The notes under the pieces: generated by a model
Told to the model about the DNA's origin: nothing
The model's input: the letters and a program-made list of their open reading frames with translations, nothing else
The model's database searches: none
Source of the DNA: Liolophura sinensis
Lineage: Eukaryota > Mollusca > Polyplacophora > Chitonida > Chitonidae
Assembly: GCF_032854445.1 (NCBI RefSeq)
Contig: NC_088303.1
Location: 14,887,501-14,951,500 of the forward strand
Direction of reading: 5' to 3'
DNA length: 64,000 nt
Shown here: positions 41,692-51,036 of the stretch, in pieces
Layout of the letters: each line of letters opens with the position of its first letter
Position numbering within the stretch: the stretch's first letter is position 1
Made by a program: the position numbers and the translations under genes

Positions 41692-41862
41692 AGGTAACCC
41701 GACAGAGCCCAGTGGAAACCCACGACCATCAGCAGGTTGCTGGAAGACCTTCCCATGTACAGTCAGAGAGGAAGCCAGCATGAGCTGGACTTGAACTCAC
41801 AGCGACCGCATTGGTAAGCGGCTCCTCGGCCACCCTGGCGTGCTCATCCCCTCGGCCAGGGA
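41692..41862 (-). mobile_element. SINE, minus orientation, 3'-truncated
   Basis: Reverse complement of the SINE head and middle: aggaagccagcatgagctgg, acttgaactcacagcgaccg and ggctcctcggccacc. The tail block is missing. The head (ccctggccgaggggatgagc) is a variant also seen beside the LINE at 34.0 kb. Confidence 0.8.
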
Positions 41863-43132
41863 GGACCCAAATGATATACCTTTGTATATAGTGTAGACCG
41901 AGATTTGCATGATATAGCAAGGGTGGTCGTATATGGAAATGGAAATGGGGACATGTACGGTTTTTAGTGCGAAGAGCTCTTCGACAGTTACACTCGAAGT
42001 TGGTGGAAACAATGTTAACTCAGTTAGTCAAGCTGCTCTAATTGCTCTATAATATATCACCACGATACGCTTTCGGTTAGTAATTGTGCCGCTGGACAAG
42101 GTGGCTTGTCAAAATGAAACTTCATTCCCGAATTCAGCAGGCCGTGTGTTGGTATGTAGCGCTTTCAATCACCAGAATGTATGAATTAAATAAATTCCTG
42201 GTCTGAAATGTCTGAGTTCATATATTTATTATATCGACATCGATAGTATAGGAAAAGTAAGAAAGAGAAGTGGAATATTTCGGCTCTCACACAACAGACC
42301 AAGGACTTATCGTTTTTATCTCTTTAATGTGCCATTTAGGAGCTTACTTACACAAAATATTAGCATGGACGCGGTCAACGATACTTTAGTTTCTCGATAG
42401 TGTATAGCTTCATGCGGATGACCCAAAATCGATAAATTAAAACGGCCGCAAAGTTAAATTTTACCTCGCTCATTTGTGACCCCACTTTAAAATGTAAGCC
42501 TCACTTCTGAGTCTGGTTAGGTCAAATTAGCCGCAAATCATGCTTTCCTCATGAAAAAAATCGATGCACATGTAGGTCATGTAGACTATATAACGTCTAC
42601 GACTGTACTTTAACCTAGTTAGTTACAGCTAGGTCAACCCTGATATAGGAGAACCTATTCAGATGTCTAACGGCAGAATATTAGGGAAGCTCATTTCAAA
42701 AAAGACTAAAATTGCCTGCCCAATATAAGTACAAATCGTTTTTACAAACATTCCTTAAGCGATAACGGCTTTCACGAAAAGACAGAATGCCCAAATTAAA
42801 CTAATACTTCAAGCTAATTGAAGAACTCAGAGAAAACTTTTACACTATCTTGTACATTTAGGTGACAAAGGGTGGTCTAAGGCTTACAATGTAAATGCTG
42901 GAAAATGTTTGATTAAAACTGTCCCACAAATAAGCATCATGTAGAGCTTTCCGCTATTGCAATATCGGCAAACGAAAGAAATGAAAGAAATATTCCTACA
43001 AGAGGAAGTATGATAAAAAAAAACTCTGTTTGGCGCTGTCTAATAGATTCTTGTTGGTTTTTTATGCGTTTGCTTTTAGCAGTATGTATATTTTTGTCTC
43101 ACTTGCCTAGTACTTAGTATTGTACCCTCTAG
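41863..43132. other. non-coding upstream of the SCP-like pseudogene
   Basis: I looked for a start exon like that of the SCP gene (an ATG 18 coding bases before a GTAAGT donor) and found none. Confidence 0.4.
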
Positions 43133-43621
43133 GTCATCGATAGAAGGTTCAACACTCAGTTTTACACAAGAAAAGCGGAGAAATTGGTTTAACGCTTTAG
43201 ATGTCAATAGGGACGGCATCCTCTGCAAGCAGGACTCTAGACATTGTGTGAAAACTACTACCGCAGTCGTATGGACGAGAAGAGTGTCTGACATGAGAGA
43301 AGGCCTGCAACAGTTTTGGGATGATTTCATCTTTAGGAAAATAGCCCATAAAGACATGATTTCTAGCGATGAATTTTTGGCTTTCCTCACAAAAGAGATC
43401 CAATCTGATCCGCAACGTGACGTGATCCGCGCTTGGTGACGGCGATTTGTAAAGCTGTCGATGCTAATCATAACGGATGTTTGTTCTGCGATGAATCTGA
43501 TCTTGTCTTCAAGGCTTTTGGAACGACAAATAGAAGTCTTACACAGGAAATCTACCATCAGTACCAGCCGAGCGACAAAGGAGTAGACTTACAAAATTTA
43601 TCGAATCTTAGATCGACTTAA
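43133..43621 (+). pseudogene. sarcoplasmic calcium-binding protein paralogue, frameshifted
   Basis: Follows the acceptor accctctag and enters in the same phase as the SCP main exon. It reads through LSFTQEKRRNWFNALDVNRDG, with an EF-hand loop DVNRDGILCKQD that matches the first loop of the SCP gene; then FWDDFIFRKIAHKDMISSDEF. At about 43433 the frame shifts by one base (stop TGA at 43435-43437). The next frame carries an EF loop DANHNGCLFCDE, VFKAFGTTNRSL and ends at 43621. Length and order match the 592-base SCP exon. The single shift makes it a pseudogene unless it is a sequencing error. No first exon was found. The long minus-strand ORF over it (43076-43558) is a shadow. Confidence 0.82.
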
Positions 43622-43889
43622 CAGTTGGCGAAAGTTAAAAGAAAGACAATCTAACCATAAACGGGTATTTATTCCAAATCTAAAGCTTTTTTGGGCCCCA
43701 GGTAGTCTTTGTGGTTTATAGATACCAAACTTCTGGTCAATACCCGAAGACACATGGAATGATTCAGTATAAATGTTTAACTTGTGCTGAATCGGCTTGT
43801 GGGGTAATTTTCAAGGCCCGTTAAATATATACATGCATGGAGAAAATGTAGGAGTTGAGTTTACTGAATACACATTGGAAGAAATACAA

Positions 43890-44597
43890 CTACCTGTAAC
43901 CACAGCATGATATCTATGGACCATAATACAGTTTACTCATGGGACTGAGGCAATTAATAATTACATGCAGCTACCTGTATGTACAGCATGATATCTATGG
44001 ACTGTTACCGTTCACTCATGTGACTGAAACAGTTGGTAATTACCTGTAAGCACAGCATGATATCTATGGATCGGTACAGTTTACGTGTTTGAGTGAGACA
44101 ATTGGTAACTACATGTAACCACAGCATGCTGTGTATGGACTGGTACAGTTTACCCATGTGACTGAGACTATTGGTAACTACCTGTAAGCACAGCATGATA
44201 TCTATGGACTGTTACAGTTTACGTGTGTGAGTGAGACAACTGGTAATTACCTGTAGCCACAGCATAATATCTATGAATCGGTACAGTTTACGTGTGTGAG
44301 TGAGACAATTGGTAACTGCCTGTAACCACGGCATGATGTCTATGGATCGGTACAGTTTACATATGTGACTGAGACAATTGGTAACTACCTGTAACCACAA
44401 CATGATATCTATGGACTGTTACAATTTATGTGTGTGACTGAGAGAATTGGTAACTACCTGTATCTACAACATGATATCTATGGACTGTTACAGTTTATGT
44501 GTGTGGTAACTACCTGTATGTACAGCATGATATGTATGCATCGGTACATTTTATGTGTGTGAGTGAGACAATTGATAACTACCTGTCACCACAATCA
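43890..44597. repeat. 69-bp tandem satellite, about ten copies
   Basis: The unit is roughly acctgtaagcacagcatgat-atctatggatcggtacagtt-tacgtgtgtgagtgagacaa-ttggtaact. It repeats from about 43890 to just before the SCP-like fragment at 44600. Copies differ by 5-15 percent; one is shortened near 44505. Confidence 0.93.
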
Positions 44598-44603
44598 TCA
44601 TAT

Positions 44604-45215
44604 ATATCTTTCAGTTAATGAGAAAGATCGGGACTCGTGAGGATTATTCCTTAACAGTTTCTGCACAAGTCGTATTCATACGAGAACAAGGTACAGGTCG
44701 ACCAAAAGGGGGACACCGTCTGAATACCTATACGCTGCTAATATATGGTTTTCGCGAATTTCAGAAAGATGTTATTTATGAGACATTAAAGCAACTTGAT
44801 AAACAACGAAACATCCCATAAATGTTTTTTTTTATTAAAGACCAATACAGTTAGCGAGTGGACGAGATGAATTTGGTTGACCTAATCTTCAGGAAAATGA
44901 CCAATAAAGACAACACTAAAATTGAGACGTACAACACAGAGAGAATAACAAGAGCAGCGAAGAAAGTGTGATAGCTGACAAATGGTCATACGTAACTGGT
45001 GAAATACGACCTCCTGTCAGTTTACCTCACTTAGGGTTTTATTCTAACGGCTGCTTACCTAATTCCGAATTTGTTGTGATCTTCTGTGCATTTTGTACGA
45101 AAGTCGACAAGCTGGTACAAAAACACTTACTGACTCTATCAGCCGAGCGAAAAAAGAACCGATCTTATCAAAATTATCGAGTCTTAGATGGGCTTAGCAA
45201 TTGGCGAGCCTTTAT
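44604..45215 (+). pseudogene. second SCP-like pseudogene, heavily decayed
   Basis: It begins after an acceptor-like atatctttcag. Recognisable pieces in SCP order, in different frames: TREDYSLTVSA (SCP: SREDYKSSMDA), then DLIFRKMTNKDNTKIETYNTE at about 44880-44945 (close to DFIFRKIAHKDMISSDEF of the 43.1-kb copy), then a 137-codon open stretch with SNGCLPNSEFVVIFCAFCTKVDKLV (SCP: FEEFYVLFCAFGHSDKQIL) ending in LSNWRAFMV (SCP: ESWVDILV). EF-hand ligands are lost. The stretch 44690-44860 does not align and may be an insertion. It runs directly into a Penelope-like fragment. Confidence 0.7.
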
Positions 45216-45225
45216 GGTAAGTAAA

Positions 45226-45960
45226 AGAATTTTCCCCAATTTTGACAGTATCCTCGTGTGGGTAGCAATACACCGAGATAGTTTCAATTTTGGCATTGTA
45301 AATTATCCTTATTTTGATAACAATGTACCCAAAGGCCCTGCGTACAGTGTGTACATATCTGGTCTCGTAGTATTTGTTTGATCCCAGATGTTAAGAGGCG
45401 ATTTCAACCAACGTCACAAATTATTACTGTAAAAAAAAAACTGGTGTTTCAAGGTCATCCCATCAAAAACATTTTTTCCAACTTTCTTAAGTTTTGCAAT
45501 GCCTTGTGAGTTAGTGTCTTCTAAGTGTCCCTCTCCGGCCGTATGTGGGAAGGTCTGTCAGTTACCTGCGGATGGTCGTGAGTTTCCACCCACCATAATG
45601 AAATTATATTGACGGTGTATCCTGGATAGCTGGCGACCTGCTTCATAACTGTGCATAATTCTACTTAACCTGGATAGGTTTGTGTATGCATCGTGATGGC
45701 TAAAACTTGTTACTTTACATCTAAGAAAGAAAGGGAAATATTCTTGAAACCACGTAAAACACAAATGAAATAAATAAATAAGTTTTACAATGAGTATAAT
45801 TCTATTGTAAGTCAATATGGACAGAGTGTTCAAAATCTCTGGCGCTCTGCTTCATGATTGTGTCTAATTCTACGTTGGATATATGAACAGTTGCAATCTA
45901 AACGCAACTGAGATACATTTCGCGGGTATTATAGGATCAGTTTGGCAAAATGGTTTTATC
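45226..45960 (+). mobile_element. Penelope-like element fragment, split by a SINE
   Basis: RDSFNFGIVNYPYFDNNVPKGPAYSVYISGLV (45272-45372) and, after 45781, YGQSVQNLWRS-like sequence match the element at 9.1-11.4 kb. So does gaacagttgcaatctaaacg (45884). The coding part is interrupted between 45502 and 45780 by a SINE. It is a 5'-truncated, dead copy. Confidence 0.82.
45502..45780 (+). mobile_element. SINE inserted in the Penelope-like fragment
   Basis: Flanked by agttttgcaatg (45490-45501) and agttttacaatg (45781-45792), a 12-base target duplication with one mismatch. The SINE middle (ctctccggccgtatgtggga, cctgcggatggtcgtgagtt) and tail (gaaatattcttgaaaccacg, AAATAAATAAAT) are present. They are separated by about 120 unrelated bases (45605-45725), a further insertion or rearrangement. 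Confidence 0.8.
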
Positions 45961-46283
45961 GATAAAGTGACACACCGACAGAATGCCAGAGAGACCTGTT
46001 TTAAGTTTCAGTTTACTGTTATCATATGTGCACAATTCAACAACTGCTGAAAACTAAAATTTAGAAAGATAGTTAAACTGTATGGTCACTGCTATAAACT
46101 ACCCATATGTAACCAATACTACTATTTTTCATTGTGTAACAACGATGGACCCTGCATAATTGCTGAGTCGATCTAGCTTGTATGCCCAGAATGCCAAAGT
46201 GTCACTACTGAGGGACTGGTTGCCTACAAATGTACACTTGACGCCCGATGCACTGAGAGATACCACTTACGCACTTATTTGTT

Positions 46284-46426
46284 GGAGTATCCGTGGCCGA
46301 AGAGGTGTGCACACCAGCACGACACACTGACCCAGAAGCCTCCCATTATAATGTTGGCCGCGGTCGTATAATTGAAATATTCTCGAGTACGGCGTAAAAC
46401 CCCGATCAATAAAATAAATAAATAAG
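46284..46426 (+). mobile_element. short SINE variant, head joined to tail
   Basis: tccgtggccgaagaggtg and cacactgacccagaagcctc (head) join directly to aatgttggccgcggtcgta and gaaatattctcgagtacggc (tail), lacking the central 120 bases. It ends in AAATAAATAAATAA. Confidence 0.75.
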
Positions 46427-46432
46427 TAGTTA

Positions 46433-46515
46433 TTTCTTTGTTTAACGCTGTACTCAAGAATCATTCACTTTTACAACGCCGGCCTTGTTTCCTGGGTGAA
46501 AAACCTAAGTCCTTA
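46433..46515 (-). mobile_element. SINE tail, inverted, abutting the previous copy
   Basis: tttaacgctgtactcaagaa and acaacgccggcc are the reverse complement of the SINE tail. With the copy before it this makes a tail-to-tail inverted pair. Confidence 0.7.
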
Positions 46516-46739
46516 ATGGTCGGAGGCCAACCGGCTGTGACAATATACACGGTTTACGTTTTAGCAAAAATGGCCTGCCAGGGCAAAGTGACAATAAACT
46601 TAGAACGGATCTACCAATATTTATTTATATACGTACTGTTCATATATTTGAGTGTTACTTAAAGCCTTATTCAATATTTTTTGACTTATACGGTGGGGGG
46701 CAGTTTTGTGGAGGAAATTGAGTGCACCAGGTAAACCGC

Positions 46740-46975
46740 CTTGCTATGGTAAATTACTGACGAAATTTAATTTTATTGGTGGAGGACAAGTGGGCTTTTA
46801 CCAACGCTATACAGCGCAAACGGCCACATGAACGTCCCCATAAACAGATGGAGCGGGTGAATCTACAAACTCCCTGTCCATAGCCGGGGTTGAACAGGAA
46901 CTTCGTGTGTTTTAGCGATTGAAAGGCAACAGCCTCTAACCACGAGACCACGACCCACTCCCAAGGATCGACCAG
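46740..46975 (-). mobile_element. possible second tRNA-derived SINE family
   Basis: On the minus strand, gtcgtggtctcgtggttaga (A-box-like) is followed about 50 bases later by cctgttcaaccccggc (B-box-like), spacing typical of a tRNA-derived pol III promoter. The following sequence does not match the main SINE family. A decayed tRNA pseudogene is an alternative. Confidence 0.4.
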
Positions 46976-47002
46976 CACACGTCGTTTCCCACGTACAGGG
47001 GT

Positions 47003-47240
47003 TCTCCGTGGCCTTGTGGTTAGCACTATGACCCTAGAGCCTCTAACCTATGCGGTGGCTGTGAGTTCAAGTCCAGCTCATGTTGGCTTCCTCTCCGACC
47101 GTACGTGGGAAAGTCTTCCGGCAACCTGCGAATGGTCATGAGTTTCCATCGGGCTTTGCCCCTCCCACCATAATGCTGGTCTCCGTCTGGTAAGTGAAAT
47201 ATTTCTGAGTAGGGCGTAAAACGCCAATCAAAATAAATAA
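47003..47240 (+). mobile_element. tRNA-derived SINE, near full-length
   Basis: Head ctccgtggccttgtggttag, B-box gagttcaagtccagctc, middle gcttcctctccgaccgtacg, tail gaaatatttctgagtagggc and AAATAAATAA are in family order. Confidence 0.9.
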
Positions 47241-47648
47241 TATAAGTCAAACGACTATCCCACATAGCTGTAGCTTATCCTGTATGGCGAGCCGAAAGTT
47301 TCCAATTTGAAATTCTTATTCCAGGTTGACGCGGAACTGTAGTGTGATCTCCAAACATTCAACCATTGACGGCACATTAAGCGACCAAGCATTGCAAAGG
47401 TCTAATCCCATTCAATAGATCACACATTGATTAAGTTGATTTGTTTATTAATTGATTTGTTACCCGTTTCTTGATTTCTTGGTTTCATTATTAGTTTCTA
47501 AGTTGATGTGTTTAGTGATTTATGTACTGCATTATTTACTCCATTGGTATTTTACGCCAGGGACATAAATGGTGCGTATGGTGAAGCCAAATCATAAATA
47601 GTCTAATGTAGTTTTTACATCAATAAAGTGGCACATCGCTTTGGGTCT

Positions 47649-47872
47649 ATGTCGTCTAGTTTAGTATGTTATATTGTAATGGCCCTTGGCGCCAGGTAAA
47701 ATATATTACATCGTGGTGGTCTCCACAACATCGTCTAGCTTGTTACATTGTATTGTTTCTTGACGTCTGGTATCGTCTGTTTCGCTGTGGTGGTCTCTTC
47801 AATGTAGTCCAGCTTATACACTTTATTGATTCTTGACGCTTGGTTAAGTACGTTACATCGCAATAGTTCCCG
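47649..47872. repeat. about three degenerate 75-80-bp repeats at the SCP 3' end
   Basis: Units near 47649, 47732 and 47805 share tcgtctagcttgttacattg and gtggtggtctcttcaatgta. The last one runs into the SCP stop codon. The SCP 3'UTR therefore seems built from duplications of the gene's own end. Confidence 0.6.
47822..47827 (-). promoter_or_regulatory. candidate poly(A) signal of the SCP gene
   Basis: AATAAA on the minus strand, 25 bases after the SCP stop codon. That is unusually close, so a later signal may also be used. Confidence 0.45.
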
Positions 47873-48760
47873 GAGCAGCGCCTTCTGTGAAGGCATTGAT
47901 GACGACGTTGACCTTGTTTGGATCTTCTCCAACCAAAATATCTACCCATGATTCGGTCATGTCCGCCAACGAGATCTCGTTCTTTTTCGTGGGACCGTAG
48001 TCATTAAACATGCGTTTCAGAATTTGTTTGTCGCTGTGTCCAAAAGCGCAGAAAAGCACATAGAACTCTTCGAAATTGACCATTTTGTTCCCGTCTACGT
48101 CAGCGGTGCCAATAATCTCTTCGAACATGTGGCGGACGGTTTGTCGGAAGCCCTCGGGATTTGACTGGTACTCTTTGGTCATTGAGGCGACAAATTCGTC
48201 TTCAGTGACCTCGTCCTTCTTGCCAAACTTTCCGAGGATGACCTCCTCCCAGTAGACCTTAAAACCTTTCTTGATTCTCTCCATGGTCTTTTCATCCACT
48301 TTTTTGGAGTAATACTTTTCGTATGCGTCCATACTGCTCTTGTAATCCTCTCTCGAAACGATACCGTCTTTGTTTACATCCAAGTTTTTATACCACGTCC
48401 TCCATTTTCCCTGCAGAAAATCTAGTTTCGAATTTGTTGTAGACCTAGATAAAACAAATTTGATAAACACAGTTTAGTTTTATGCCTTTTGTGCATCGGT
48501 ATATACAGGATTCTCATGATGTGTTATACATGTACCCGGCTTACACAAGTCTAAATGGAAACTGTTATGATGTTCAGCTGGTTTAATACTATTTGGATTT
48601 TATTTCACTGCGAGCCATTATGATATGTGGACATGAAATAATTTGAAGCATCGACATAATAACCATATCTTTCCAAACAGACTTTTATAGGCGCTTAATT
48701 GCTTGATTGTCTAATGCCTGCTTAAAAACTGTTTACTTACACATTTGCAATCAGTATCAT
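47853..48760 (-). CDS. sarcoplasmic calcium-binding protein (EF-hand), two coding exons
   Basis: Main exon 47853-48444 (acceptor ttttatctag, phase 2) and a short start exon 48741-48760 (ATG, six codons plus two bases, donor GTAAGT) give 612 nt and 203 residues. The protein starts MILIANVSTTNSKLDF. EF loop 1 (residues 29-40, DVNKDGIVSRED) is canonical apart from Asp at position 12. A central loop (DVDGNKMVNFEE, 122-133) keeps the acidic ligands but has Lys in place of Gly at position 6. Loops near 79-90 and 156-168 are degenerate. LFCAFGHSDK and ESWVDIL follow as in invertebrate SCPs. Such proteins buffer cytosolic calcium, chiefly in muscle. The start exon rests on phase match only. It lies in a 332-bp segment repeated at 50701-51036 with its own ATG and donor (50737-50756), so two alternative first exons may exist. 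Two decayed relatives lie at 43.1 and 44.6 kb. Confidence 0.88.
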
Positions 48761-49036
48761 GAACGTGCGAAACAAGCGTTTCATAAACCTTTCATATGTG
48801 ACAATTTACTGACCCACGATTCCGCTTGGGAATCTACAAATTTCCTGTTAAAACCCGAGACTCAACCATGCATCTTGGTTCCGAGCAATTAGAATACAAT
48901 AGTTCCAAATCAGACTTGCATGACGGTGTTGATGTATGTGTGTAGAAGACAACAGAACAGAAATTCTTGTTAAACTTACACTGCGGAAAGTTTTAAATCT
49001 ATATTCAACCAGAGAGCAATGATGAAGGGTGTGAGT
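48705..49036. repeat. direct duplication, copy 1 (contains the SCP start exon)
   Basis: About 97 percent identical by eye to 50701-51036 over some 330 bases, same orientation, from gattgtctaatgcctgc to gatgaagggtgtgagt. On the minus strand it also holds a donor-like ccgcagt|gtaagt near 48980. Confidence 0.93.
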
Positions 49037-49563
49037 TGTCGAGAAGAAAAGCAAGTGTCCGATGAGGCACCATTAACTGAGCATTGTTCTGTCGTTATTA
49101 GAAGGAGAACGGAAATTCCAGAAAGGGTTGTATTTTCTATTTTTTGCTTTTCCTGTAAACCTGAAACATCCCCTCTCTACTATTTATGATAAGTACAAAT
49201 CTAAAAGTGCAAAATGTCACTTCAAAATATAACTCTAGGAATAGCCTGTATCTGCCAATTACTCAGTATCTCGTTTAACCCCCCAGTGAAATCAAGAACT
49301 GCATGTGCACATATTTGCGTGAAGGGTATTTTTGAGTTGTGCGTTAAAAACAGCAGGGTGTCCGGTCTTAAATAAACAAAGAATGCTTTACGCCTATGTT
49401 GGTCGTGACCCATCGGTCGTGACCGAACAAAAGGTCAGGGAGAATAATTATATTCGATGCCTCCAGGGAGACTTTCAAGGTCAAAGTTGACCTGTCATGT
49501 TCATTCCCATTTAATATTCTACCCGTCTACGTTGACCATCTTTAGCTACATCATTCGCATTGA
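49037..49563. other. non-coding
   Basis: Nothing recognised. It could hold promoter sequence for the SCP gene. Confidence 0.45.
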
Positions 49564-49827
49564 TTTTTTTTTTTTTTTGATTGATGTTTTACGCCGTACT
49601 CAAGAATATTTCACTTATACGACGGCGGCCAGCATTATGGTGCGTGGAAACCGGGCAGAACCCGGGGGAAACCCACCATCCGCAGGTTGCTGGCAGACCT
49701 TCCCAATTACGGCCGGAGAGGAAGCCAGCATGAGCTGGACTTGAACTCACAGCGACCGCTTTGGTGAGAGGCTCCTGGGTCATTACGCTGCGCTAGCGCG
49801 CTAACCGACTGAGGCACGGAGGCCCCC
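49564..49827 (-). mobile_element. full-length tRNA-derived SINE with perfect target duplication
   Basis: Flanked by identical 13-bp repeats tcattcgcattga at 49551-49563 and 49828-49840. On the minus strand: head ggcctccgtgcctcagtcgg, A-box-like ggttagcgcgctagcgc, B-box gagttcaagtccagctc, middle gcttcctctccggccgtaat, tail gaaatattcttgagtacggc, and a T15 (poly-A on the element strand). This is the best reference copy in the window and a recent insertion. Confidence 0.95.
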
Positions 49828-50189
49828 TCATTCGCATTGAACATACCCTCTAGTTTTCTCCGAAGTATGCCATACCCAGCATTTTGTTAACAGATCTACA
49901 TATAAGCAGTAACATTAACATACATATCTTTGTTGTTGTTATCTGTGGGGAACGCTCATTCGGCTATTCCTTGCATCTCTCGGTTGACTGGCTGACCCTT
50001 TAACGGGTACGTGGCAAAAAACGTAGGATAAAAAAAATGCAAATTCAAAATCCCGAATCAGAGATATAAAACTTGGTTCAAAGGCCTGTAAAAAATTCAT
50101 AGCCACAGAGGATTGCTTAGTAATAAATATTTCTCCAAAAAGACACTGTCGATAAAATTGATTTTCGTTAAAATATATTTCAATATATT

Positions 50190-50263
50190 ATGTGGTTGTT
50201 GTTTTATGCCGTACTCGAGAGCATTTCACTATTCGACAGCGTCCAGCATTACTGCAGAACCCG
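50190..50263 (-). mobile_element. SINE tail fragment
   Basis: gttttatgccgtactcgaga and cagcgtccagcattactgca match the reverse complement of the SINE tail. Confidence 0.7.
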
Positions 50264-50700
50264 TGTATCGCAAAATGCGTATTTCGTTCGACATTGGGAA
50301 GTTGTTCGACGTAGTTAAGTTTGCTAACGAGGTCATTATGTAGAATAGGTATCCCTTTGAGTGACAGAGTTTGCAACATAGTAGTTCTGTTTTTTGTTAT
50401 AGACACATACTTTTCTGTTAGTAAAGATATACGCCAAGTTATATTTTATTTGTGTCTATGTATGCTAGGTCGTCTATCACAAAAACTTGTCAAATGTAAT
50501 ATTTAGCGCAGTTATAAGGCTGAATATTACAGTTGTGGCATAGTGTTTGTCACAAATTCACATCGCTTAGTTATATTCCGGGATGATCAGAATCCCTTTT
50601 TTTTTTCAAGTTTTTTGTTTACGCACCGCTAATAAACTTGTTTCAACGAGTGTTTACAGTTTACACACTTGTCATATAAGAGCGTAGCACAGAACTGATT

Positions 50701-51036
50701 GATTGTTCAATGCCTGCTTAAAAACTGTTCACTTACACATTAGCAATCAGTATCATGAAAGTGCGGAACAAGCGTGCCCGTGGTAAACCTTTCATATGTG
50801 ACAATTTACTGACCCACGATTCCTCTTGGGAATCTACAAATTTCCTGTTAAAACCCGAGACTCAACCATGCATCTTGGTTCCGAGCAATTAGAATACAAT
50901 AGTTCCAAATCAGACTTGCATGACGGTGTTGATGTATGAGTGTAGAGGACAACAAAACAGAAATTCTTGTTAAACTTACACTGCGGAAAGTTTTAAATCT
51001 ATATTCAACCAGACAGCAATGATGAAGGGTGTGAGT
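50701..51036. repeat. direct duplication, copy 2 (alternative SCP start exon)
   Basis: Second copy of the 332-bp segment. On the minus strand the ATG at 50754-50756, the following codons and the GTAAGT donor (50731-50736) are intact, in the same phase as copy 1. It could act as a second first exon, or promoter, for the SCP gene. Confidence 0.9.

Noticed and set aside
43076-43558. 160-codon minus-strand ORF
   Set aside because: Antisense shadow of the SCP-like pseudogene, whose EF-hand loops and acceptor are on the plus strand.
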